A stretch of DNA of 5,885 bases. Source: an uncultured Clostridia bacterium (GTDB lineage Bacteria; Bacillota; Clostridia; Oscillospirales; CAG-272). Within the stretch, counting starts at the first letter, position 1. Each line of letters begins with the position of its first letter. Location: positions 1-5,885 of the forward strand of contig CAMZBE010000100.1 in the NCBI GenBank assembly GCA_947304475.1, in the 5' to 3' direction. Under the pieces are notes generated by a model. That model saw nothing but the letters and a program-made list of their open reading frames with translations, did not search any database and was not told the DNA's origin. The translations under genes and the position numbers were made by a program. Below, piece after piece: positions 1-4,532 of this stretch.

Positions 1-965
1 ATCTGATGCGGATGCTCGATCTGTTTCTGTTCCTCTTTCTTCGGAACATTCAGCAAGCAGTCGGTAAGAAGTGTTCATTTTTAAGAAACGAAAACCGGGA
101 TTTGATTTTCAAAAGTGAAAAGAGAGACGTTTTTTATTATCAAACCGATAAAACTGCAACAATCATTGAAACTTTTATAAAATCATTTTGCCAAGGAGAG
201 GAAAGAGAACGATTACTTTCAGATTTGAAAAGCAATCGGACACCAGTTCTGTCTCCCAATACTCTTTCCCTTTTTGAAGAAAAACTAAACCAATCCCTTC
301 CTGCTTTTGAAGAAGGTATGTTTAACTCCGTTTCCGTAGAGCAGGACGAGAGAGGGCAAATGATGATTTATCTTCACGAAAAAAGCGGGGAGAAAATTGC
401 CCTCAACGAAACCAGTTCCGGGAGACGGTGGTATTTTACATACTTTTTCATCAAAAACACGCTTGAAGAAGGGGATCTGTTCCTCATTGACGAGCCGGCA
501 GGAATGTTGCATCCAACGGCACAAAAAGAAATACTCAAAGACTTGATGGATCTTGCGAAAAAGGGCATTCAGGTCGTTTATTCGACGCATAGTCCCTATT
601 TGATCCCGTCTGAATGGAATTGTGTCCAGTTCGTTTCAATGGGGGAAAACGGAACGCAATTATCAAAAGCGCTTCAAGGGAACGAACTGAATGAAACAAT
701 TCACGAGGTCGTTGGGAAAGACATGTTCTTTCTGCAGGAGATTTTTGAAAAATACAATAAAGACAATTCTAAAGTAATCGCCCGCAAGTGTTATGAGGCG
801 ATAAAGAAAAAATGGGCTACGAAAACTGCTGAAACAGCATCGGAGATACTACACGTCAGCCAAGAGACGATCAAGTCGTGGCAAAAAGGGATCAAACGTC
901 CTGAATTGTCAAATGTTTTGCTTGTTGCTTCATTAACAGACGAGAACATTCTGGATTTAGTGTAA
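1..965 (+). CDS. ABC/AAA-type ATPase, C-terminal part, with helix-turn-helix-like tail (5' partial)
   Basis: The reading frame is open to the left edge, so the gene starts upstream; the ATG at 6 is probably internal and no ribosome binding site is visible. Numbered from that ATG (319 residues), the second half of an ABC/SMC-like nucleotide-binding domain is present: a signature-like NETSSGRRW (134-142), Walker B LFLIDEP (158-164, D162/E163), a D-loop-like LHP (168-170) and the switch histidine in STHSPYL (193-199, H195). Walker A must lie upstream. This order is typical of AAA15/OLD-like and SMC-like ATPases used in anti-phage and DNA-repair systems. No TOPRIM nuclease domain follows. The last ~60 residues (about 262-319), with TAETASEILHVSQETIKSWQKG, look like a Xre-type helix-turn-helix, so the protein may bind DNA directly. 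The gene is AT-richer than the right half of the window, consistent with transfer. The ATPase class is secure; the biological role is inferred. Confidence 0.8.
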   Translation, partial: LMRMLDLFLFLFLRNIQQAVGKKCSFLRNENRDLIFKSEKRDVFYYQTDKTATIIETFIKSFCQGEERERLLSDLKSNRTPVLSPNTLSLFEEKLNQSLPAFEEGMFNSVSVEQDERGQMMIYLHEKSGEKIALNETSSGRRWYFTYFFIKNTLEEGDLFLIDEPAGMLHPTAQKEILKDLMDLAKKGIQVVYSTHSPYLIPSEWNCVQFVSMGENGTQLSKALQGNELNETIHEVVGKDMFFLQEIFEKYNKDNSKVIARKCYEAIKKKWATKTAETASEILHVSQETIKSWQKGIKRPELSNVLLVASLTDENILDLV

Positions 966-994
966 ACGAAAGGGTACTGCGGTACCCTTTCGTT
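965..994 (+). terminator. Intrinsic terminator after the ATPase gene
   Basis: A perfect 13-bp inverted repeat (965-977 with 982-994) with a 4-nt loop begins at the last base of the ATPase stop codon. It is followed by a pyrimidine-rich stretch (CTTCCTATT) rather than a long T tract. It separates the ATPase from the downstream HNH gene, which has its own promoter. Confidence 0.75.
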
Positions 995-1010
995 CTTCCT
1001 ATTCAAGCAG

Positions 1011-1016
1011 TATAAT
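1011..1016 (+). promoter_or_regulatory. Promoter -10 box for the HNH operon
   Basis: A perfect TATAAT lies 32 bp before the HNH start codon. The expected -35 position (about 988-993, TTTCGT) is poor and falls inside the right arm of the preceding terminator, so this may be a weak or activated promoter. Transcription would start near 1023. Confidence 0.45.
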
Positions 1017-1047
1017 AGAGATACTACAAAGGAAGGAGGTACTCAAA

Positions 1048-1359
1048 ATGTCAAAGTACAAAACATTGGACGTGTGGAACAGAGTCTTTGGCTCCGCGCA
1101 GGAAGCGTACGATTATGCGGGACGGCTGATGAAAAAAACAGCCTGCGGGAATCCAAACAGTTCTTATTATCCGACGCTCGACCATATCCGCCCGCTTTCG
1201 GGCGGCGGATGCGATGTACTCGAAAACATTGTCATTTGCCATCGTGATACCAACCAGGAAAAGGCAAATTCTTTCCCGCATTGGAAGGCAAACGGTAATC
1301 GTTATCACGCGCAACGTGTCAAAGGTTCGCGCGTGAGTTATCAAATTATTGAAGACTGA
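1048..1359 (+). CDS. Small HNH endonuclease
   Basis: A 103-residue protein with a compact HNH (beta-beta-alpha-metal) nuclease motif. The core is LDHIRPLSGGG (44-54) with D45/H46, then N60 in LENIVICH, then N69 and K72 in HRDTNQEK. This gives an H-N-N arrangement with the catalytic histidine H46. HNH enzymes cut or nick DNA using one divalent metal ion. The start is well supported by AAGGAGG at 1033-1039, 8 nt before the ATG. The protein is little more than the nuclease core with a helical N-terminus (about 8-30) and no separate DNA-recognition domain, so specificity may come from a partner. It is followed after 15 nt by the small repeat protein, and the two are very probably co-transcribed. 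It could serve in phage defence, in a mobile element, or as a phage-derived nuclease; the sequence does not decide. Confidence 0.85.
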   Translation: MSKYKTLDVWNRVFGSAQEAYDYAGRLMKKTACGNPNSSYYPTLDHIRPLSGGGCDVLENIVICHRDTNQEKANSFPHWKANGNRYHAQRVKGSRVSYQIIED

Positions 1360-1374
1360 AAGGAGAATGATGAG

Positions 1375-1560
1375 ATGAGCAAAGGCGGGCACGGAGTATC
1401 GGGTTATACCCACACACAATTTCAACTGAACGATTATGCAAATCAGCACAACCCGAACAATGATGCATATTGGGCAGATCGGGATAACCATGCAAACCAG
1501 TGCAACCCGGATAATGACGAATACTGGCACAGTCGCGGTGAAACTTCGGACGACGAATGA
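1375..1560 (+). CDS. Small hydrophilic two-repeat protein, unknown function
   Basis: A 61-residue protein starting at the ATG at 1375, with AAGGAG at 1360-1365. Two ATGs just upstream (1367, 1370) are not used; the one at 1370 reaches a stop after two codons. After a Gly/His/Thr-rich head (MSKGGHGVSGYTHTQ) it consists of two 18-residue repeats, D20-D37 and N38-G55. They share 10 of 18 positions, with core ANQxNPxNDxYW. The tail is acidic (ETSDDE). It has no signal peptide, no membrane segment and very few aliphatic residues, so it is unlikely to have a normal hydrophobic core. It sits 15 nt after the HNH gene in the same transcript, suggesting a partner, inhibitor or target-binding role, but that is guilt by association. 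I do not recognise a characterised family. Confidence 0.75.
   Translation: MSKGGHGVSGYTHTQFQLNDYANQHNPNNDAYWADRDNHANQCNPDNDEYWHSRGETSDDE
1432..1539 (+). repeat. Two tandem 54-bp coding repeats
   Basis: Direct repeat of 54 bp (1432-1485 and 1486-1539) encoding the two 18-residue units of the small protein. The DNA copies have diverged at many third positions while the ANQxNPxND core is kept, so the duplication is old and under protein-level selection. Confidence 0.75.
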
Positions 1561-1594
1561 AGCAAAACGGCTGAAAGACTTGAACGTGCGTTGC

Positions 1595-1762
1595 CCCTCC
1601 CCCGTCGCATAGTCGTTCGGGGTGCGCGGCGTGCCGCGCGCCCCGAACTCCTTGCTTTGGGGGTATCGCTGCGCTTTGCCCTCCCCCGTCGAATCCCGTT
1701 TGCGTGTCGCTCGCCGGCTCGCTTCTTCAAACGGGTTCTTTTGGGGGTATCGCTTCGCGAAA
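1595..1762 (+). repeat. 84-bp tandem repeat with conserved ends and variable hairpins
   Basis: Within this 300-bp stretch without a credible gene, CCCTCCCCCGTCG occurs at 1595-1607 and 1679-1691, and GGGGGTATCGCT at 1659-1670 and 1743-1754. Both pairs are spaced exactly 84 bp. The sequence between the conserved blocks differs, but in both units it folds back on itself: 1615-1629 with 1634-1648 (15 bp, one G-U), and 1695-1702 with 1728-1735 (8 bp). The short open frames across it are low-complexity Arg/Pro-rich translations of GC-rich repeats. Confidence 0.65.
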
Positions 1763-1821
1763 ACAGTCCACCGGACTGTTTTCGCTTGCTCACCCTACCC
1801 CCCTGCGCCTGCGGCGCGGGG
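1743..1821 (+). repeat. Strong hairpins completing the repeat block
   Basis: A perfect 13-bp stem with a 3-nt loop (1757-1769 with 1773-1785) lies inside a wider pairing of GGGGGTA (1743-1749) with TACCCCC (1796-1802). A further 9-bp hairpin (1801-1809 with 1813-1821, one G-U) follows. None is followed by a T tract, so these are not ordinary terminators. Confidence 0.65.
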
Positions 1822-1860
1822 CGGTAGTCGGACGCACGTTCAAGACATATCGTTCAAATA

Positions 1861-1898
1861 AGAAGCAGCCGACGGGCGAATGCCCATCGGCTGCTTCT
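1861..1898 (-). terminator. Intrinsic terminator of tRNA-Pro
   Basis: A 17-bp stem with one G-U/mismatch position (1861-1877 with 1882-1898) and a GAAT loop (+ strand). On the minus strand it starts at the last A of the tRNA's CCA end and is followed by a moderately T-rich TTATTTG. Confidence 0.75.
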
Positions 1899-1973
1899 GG
1901 TCTGAGTGACACGACTTGAACGTGCGGCCTCTACCACCCCAAGGTAGCGCGCTACCAACTGCGCCACACCCAG
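1898..1973 (-). tRNA. tRNA-Pro (anticodon GGG)
   Basis: A 76-nt cloverleaf on the minus strand with encoded CCA. The acceptor stem is CTGGGTG/CACTCAG (one G-U), the D-stem GCGC/GCGC with loop AGTTGGTA, and the anticodon stem CTACC/GGTAG with loop TTGGGGT. The anticodon GGG (1938-1940) reads the CCC codon. The variable loop is AGGCC and the T-arm is GCACG-TTCAAGT-CGTGT with one G-U at its base. All invariant positions (T8, A14, G18G19, T33, TTC at 54-56) are present, so the gene looks functional despite lying at a possible integration junction. Confidence 0.95.
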
Positions 1974-1998
1974 ATATGCTCTCTTTCAAGCACCCGCT

Positions 1999-2027
1999 AT
2001 TATAGCATAGGGTGGGGACTTTGTCAA
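1999..2027 (-). promoter_or_regulatory. Consensus sigma-A promoter of tRNA-Pro
   Basis: On the minus strand, perfect TTGACA (2022-2027), a 17-bp spacer, then perfect TATAAT (1999-2004) preceded by an extended -10 TGC. The -10 box ends 25 bp before the tRNA 5' end. This is as strong a housekeeping promoter as can be written. Confidence 0.93.
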
Positions 2028-2061
2028 GAGCATTTTGCGAAAAAAGGGGGGTGAAAAGCGA

Positions 2062-3120
2062 TTATTTCGGCGCTTCGGCGGTTCGTTCTCTTTTTCTTTT
2101 GAGAATGAACGGGACGACGGTTGCCGCCGCCAGGATCGGGATCGCGATATACAGGACGAGAAAGGGGAAGCGCCCCCCCGAAACAGTCGGAATGAACGAT
2201 CCGGGCGGAACGTCGGGGAGATAGACCGACGATTGTTTCGCGCGCGCCGCAAGGACGGACGACAGGGCAAGAAACGCCTGGGCGGTGGCAAGTTCGTTGA
2301 CTTCGCCGCCGATCTCGTGCGAAAACCCCCCGGATTCCGTCGCAAATTGCGCCAGTCCTGCCAGCAGTCGTTCGTACCCGCCGGCAAACCCGGCGTCTGT
2401 GGCGTCGGCGCCGAGACACGAGAGCGCGATCAGCACCTGTGCGGAACTTTCGGCGTTTTCAACACCGTAACTTTTGAAGCCGCCGCTCTCAAGTTGCCGC
2501 GACGCAAGAAACGTAAGTGCGTTCGCGACGGCGTCGGATACCCCGGGCAGATCCCGGTTCGGCGCCAGCGCCTGCAGCGCCATAGCCGTCACGTCAACGT
2601 CGCCGTACTGTCCGGAAACCGCCCAGCCGCCGTCGTCCTTCTTCAAAGAGAGAAGTTGTCCGACGGCGTCGGACGCCTTGTATTCGGTTGCCTCGTATCC
2701 GGCGTTCAGAAGATGCAGACCGTAGATCCAACTCATGATCCCGAGTTGCCCGATCCCCCCGTCAAGCGTTTCCCGGACGAGTTCGGGACTGCTCCCGAGG
2801 CAGGCGAGCACCAGCGCGCAGTTCATCCGCGAGACGGGCGACGAAACGCTCCCCGTCGCCAGTTTTTCGCGCAGCGCCGCCTCGTATCGGGTGTAATCGA
2901 GCGTAGGGTACCGTTTGATCAGCGCGTACGCGTACCATTCCGCGCCTTTTCCGGCGTTGTCGGTCAACTCGCAGTCCAGCCATTCTTGGAGCGCCGCCCC
3001 CTTGTAGCGCTCGATCGCTTCGACGTAAATCGTCGTCGGCTCCTCGTCATTTGCCGTGACCGGCAGACAGAGAAGGAGCAGAAGGAGCGCGAGCAGGGGG
3101 GCGAAAAACCGCTTCGTCAT
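2062..3120 (-). CDS. Secreted, membrane-anchored alpha/alpha-toroid protein (prenyltransferase/squalene-oxidase repeats), transcobalamin alpha-domain-like
   Basis: A 352-residue protein. Residues 1-23 are a signal peptide (KR, long Leu run, probable cleavage after VTA). Residues ~30-295 are helical repeats. The clearest repeat signatures are KDDGGW...DVTAMALQALA (161-186), LESGGF...SSAQVLIALSCLG (210-237) and TESGGF...ATAQAFLALSSV (261-289). This GGF/GGW plus AxALxAL pattern marks the alpha6/alpha6 toroid of terpene cyclases, prenyltransferases and transcobalamin/intrinsic factor; the DVTAMALQAL segment resembles the DTxAMAxLAL stretch of animal B12 carriers. No DxDD cyclase motif is present, and secretion argues against a prenyltransferase. 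A Pro/Gly linker (302-316), a membrane segment (318-340) and KRKRER give an outward-facing, C-terminally anchored protein. It starts 3 nt after the DUF4430 lipoprotein stop with only a weak ribosome binding site, suggesting translational coupling. Corrinoid binding is inferred from fold, partner and riboswitch. Confidence 0.85.
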   Translation of the reverse strand: MTKRFFAPLLALLLLLLCLPVTANDEEPTTIYVEAIERYKGAALQEWLDCELTDNAGKGAEWYAYALIKRYPTLDYTRYEAALREKLATGSVSSPVSRMNCALVLACLGSSPELVRETLDGGIGQLGIMSWIYGLHLLNAGYEATEYKASDAVGQLLSLKKDDGGWAVSGQYGDVDVTAMALQALAPNRDLPGVSDAVANALTFLASRQLESGGFKSYGVENAESSAQVLIALSCLGADATDAGFAGGYERLLAGLAQFATESGGFSHEIGGEVNELATAQAFLALSSVLAARAKQSSVYLPDVPPGSFIPTVSGGRFPFLVLYIAIPILAAATVVPFILKRKRERTAEAPK

Positions 3121-3123
3121 TTT

Positions 3124-3798
3124 TTACTTCACGGTGATCTTTGCGATCGCGGGAACCAGCGTATTGCCCGAAGCCGAGATGACGTTCACGCCCTTGTCGA
3201 GCGTCAGCGTGATCTTGCCTTCCGCGTCGGTCTTGGCTTCTATGGCGGTCCCGTTGACCTTGATCGTCGCTCCCTCGAACGCTTTCGGAACGGGGTTCCA
3301 GTTTTCGTCATAACCGAAAGCAGTCAGCGTCAGCGTCACGGTCTCACCCTTTTTCACGGTCTCAATCTGCTTGTCAAAGTAGCAGTAGGTGTCCATCTGT
3401 CCGTACAGGTAGAAATACGCGACGATCCGGTCGTCCGCTTTCACTTCCTCGGCAAGGGACATCGGCATCCCGTCGTTGACGTAGTAACCGAACGAGCCGC
3501 CGTTCTCTTCACCCCAGAGTTTGACCATCGAAAGACCGTACTGCGTATCTTCGGCGGCAAAACCGTCGGCTCCGCCGTTCGGGCAGTTCTTGTGTGCCGC
3601 TTTCAGCGCCTCGTAGATTGTGATCTTGTCGTCGCCGTCAAGGTCCTTCGCTTTGACTTTTTCCAAAGCGAGGACGGCTTCACCGTTCTTATCCACGATC
3701 GTCACGGTGACGTTCTCGGTTTTCGTTTTGTCGCCGCATCCTGCAAGCAGCAGAACGAAGCAGACAAGAACCAGCATAAGGGAGAGTACTCTTTTCAT
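3124..3798 (-). CDS. DUF4430 (transcobalamin C-terminal-like) lipoprotein
   Basis: A 224-residue lipoprotein. The start at 3798 is chosen because AAAGAGGT lies 7-8 nt upstream and a type II signal peptide follows at once, with lipobox LLAGC and lipidated C21; the frame continues further upstream only as Arg/Lys-rich translation. Residues ~28-135 fit the DUF4430/transcobalamin C-terminal-like domain: ITIYEALKAA (59-68), FGYYVNDG (103-110) and the closing ADDRIVAYFYLYG (121-133). A 12-residue EF-hand-like loop (52-63, D52, D54, D56, E63) precedes the YEAL helix. Residues ~140-224 (KKGETVTLTLTA ... KITLTLDKG ... ITVK) resemble an Ig-like beta sandwich. In animal B12 carriers the DUF4430-like domain covers one face of cobalamin. 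Here it is followed within 3 nt by the toroid gene, which would supply the other half. The gene lies 14 nt after the small basic protein gene. Domain call good; ligand inferred. Confidence 0.85.
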   Translation of the reverse strand: MKRVLSLMLVLVCFVLLLAGCGDKTKTENVTVTIVDKNGEAVLALEKVKAKDLDGDDKITIYEALKAAHKNCPNGGADGFAAEDTQYGLSMVKLWGEENGGSFGYYVNDGMPMSLAEEVKADDRIVAYFYLYGQMDTYCYFDKQIETVKKGETVTLTLTAFGYDENWNPVPKAFEGATIKVNGTAIEAKTDAEGKITLTLDKGVNVISASGNTLVPAIAKITVK

Positions 3799-3812
3799 TG
3801 TTTTTACCTCTT

Positions 3813-4118
3813 TCATTCTTTTGTCGTTTCTTCCGGGACGGTTTTTCCTTTTTCTTTTCGCGCGGCGTTTCGTCTCCGCTTGGCGGCGATCCGTTTTTGC
3901 CTGTTCTTTTCGAGCCGGTCGCCGTCGCGCGGCGGCTTGATCCCCGCCTGCTCGAGCGCACGCGGCCACGGACCGAGAAACGCCTTGATCGCCATCACCT
4001 CAACGTCGGAAAAATCCGCCCGTTTCGGGTAGCGGTCGATTCCTTCGCGCAAAAGCCGTTCCCGCGTCTCCCGGAGCAGGGCGAGACAGGTTTCGCGCGT
4101 CAGTTTTTCGTCTGCCAT
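3813..4118 (-). CDS. Small basic protein with a homing-endonuclease-associated-repeat-like DNA-binding domain
   Basis: A 101-residue protein with a strong AAGGAGG (4123-4129) 4 nt before its ATG. The N-terminal ~20 residues form an amphipathic helix. Residues ~26-64, with YPKRADFSDVEVMAIKAFLG and then PWPRALEQAGIKPP, fit from memory the short helical repeat found beside HNH and homing nucleases (P-x-R-x-D-F ... IKxxFGxWxxALxxAG), which is thought to contact DNA. Residues ~66-92 are extremely Lys/Arg-rich and may bind nucleic acid nonspecifically; the tail is acidic (EETTKE). No nuclease catalytic motif is present. It is the first gene after the cobalamin riboswitch leader and lies 14 nt before the lipoprotein gene, so it should be co-regulated with the B12-binding pair. 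Why a DNA-binding-like protein belongs there is unclear; it could be a local regulator or a passenger. The family assignment is by pattern only. Confidence 0.7.
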   Translation of the reverse strand: MADEKLTRETCLALLRETRERLLREGIDRYPKRADFSDVEVMAIKAFLGPWPRALEQAGIKPPRDGDRLEKNRQKRIAAKRRRNAARKEKGKTVPEETTKE

Positions 4119-4130
4119 CTTTCCTCCTTA

Positions 4131-4283
4131 AACAAAAAATACTGCCTCATTCGGATCTCTCCAAATGCGACAGAACGATCACCGCGGGCATGGGAAGGCA
4201 GACTCCCCCCGTCCGTGGAGAAGGTCGCACTTTTCATGTCCAAAAATGCTGCGGCGAAAGAACGCCGACCGGGTGCGCGTTGG
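4131..4283 (-). promoter_or_regulatory. Expression platform of the riboswitch, with candidate terminators
   Basis: Between aptamer and ribosome binding site, two intrinsic-terminator-like elements are visible on the minus strand. The first is a CGGCG/CGCCG hairpin (4263-4267 with 4252-4256) followed five bases later by T5 (4242-4246). The second is a CTGCCT/AGGCAG stem (4196-4201 with 4142-4147) with a long loop, immediately followed by TATTTTTT (4134-4140). A 9-bp pairing, 4224-4232 with 4163-4171, crosses the second stem and cannot form at the same time, so it is a candidate antiterminator. Which helix is favoured by ligand cannot be told by eye. Confidence 0.45.
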
Positions 4284-4383
4284 GCGGTGAGTATTCCGAC
4301 TTATGATCTCTCAATTACGGTAATGACTGTTGCGACGGATTTGCACCGAACTTCCCTCTGATCCGGCGGGACGCCGGAACCGC
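4284..4383 (-). ncRNA. Cobalamin (B12) riboswitch aptamer, compact form
   Basis: Read on the minus strand, conserved cobalamin-riboswitch blocks appear in the right order. These are GGGAAG (4351-4356), the B12-box core GGTGCAAATCC (4337-4347), CAACAGTCATTACCGTAATT (4313-4332), and the 3' box TAAGTCGGAATAC (4291-4303). Closing stem P1 pairs GCGGT (4379-4383) with ACCGC (4284-4288), and a CCGGC/GCCGG hairpin follows the 5' strand of P1. The aptamer is about 100 nt, shorter than the usual ~200-nt form, fitting a compact variant. Such riboswitches normally turn the downstream gene off when cobalamin binds, so the following operon should be induced by B12 shortage. Confidence 0.85.
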
Positions 4384-4406
4384 TCTGCGCTATTCAGTTA
4401 TACCGA

Positions 4407-4435
4407 ATTATAGCACACGCAAGGAAAAAATGCAA
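4407..4435 (-). promoter_or_regulatory. Promoter of the riboswitch operon
   Basis: On the minus strand TTGCAT (4430-4435), a 17-bp spacer and perfect TATAAT (4407-4412) with an extended -10 TGC. Transcription should start near 4400, about 17 nt before the riboswitch P1 stem. The mazF terminator ends just upstream, so this is an independent unit. Confidence 0.8.
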
Positions 4436-4446
4436 TACCCGAAGCG

Positions 4447-4500
4447 AAAAAAGTCGCCGCCCCGATCCCCGTTTTTCGTATGCGGCGGGGAAGGGGGCGG
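4447..4500 (-). terminator. Intrinsic terminator after mazF
   Basis: On the minus strand CCGCCCC (4494-4500) pairs with GGGGCGG (4457-4463), and an inner CCCCG (4486-4490) pairs with CGGGG (4467-4471). T6 (4447-4452) follows 4 nt after the stem. It isolates mazF from the B12 operon. Confidence 0.75.
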
Positions 4501-4532
4501 TCGTAAAAAAACGCCGGATTCTCGTTTTCGAC

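Larger units (their letters stand above)
1577..1926. repeat. Three copies of a tRNA-Pro T-arm sequence
   Basis: The 14-mer GACTTGAACGTGCG occurs at 1577-1590 and again at 1913-1926, where it is tRNA positions 61 to 48 (T-stem and T-loop). A third copy lies inverted at 1829-1841 (13 bp inverted match with 1579-1591). T-arms are common crossover sites for tyrosine recombinases, so these copies may be attachment-site remnants. No integrase gene is in the window. Confidence 0.55.

Noticed and set aside
1595..1762. CRISPR array
   Set aside because: Only two units, the conserved blocks are GC-rich ends rather than a uniform repeat, the variable parts are themselves palindromes, and no cas gene is present.
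1591..1861. Overlapping + and - strand open frames of 60-116 codons in the hairpin block
   Set aside because: They are Arg/Pro-rich translations of palindromic GC-rich repeats in several frames at once, without ribosome binding sites or domain patterns.
2062..3120. Cytoplasmic terpene cyclase or protein prenyltransferase
   Set aside because: The protein has a signal peptide and a C-terminal membrane anchor, lacks a DxDD motif, and is coupled to a DUF4430 lipoprotein under a B12 riboswitch.
3124..3969. Longer 281-codon start for the DUF4430 lipoprotein
   Set aside because: The extra N-terminus is Arg/Lys-rich, overlaps the preceding gene in another frame and would bury the lipoprotein signal. 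The start at 3798 has a ribosome binding site and an immediate signal peptide.
2035..4032. Long + strand open frame (665 codons) across the B12 operon
   Set aside because: It is antisense to two well-supported minus-strand genes with signal peptides and domains. Its translation is Arg-rich with no recognisable domain, the typical shadow of GC-rich coding DNA.
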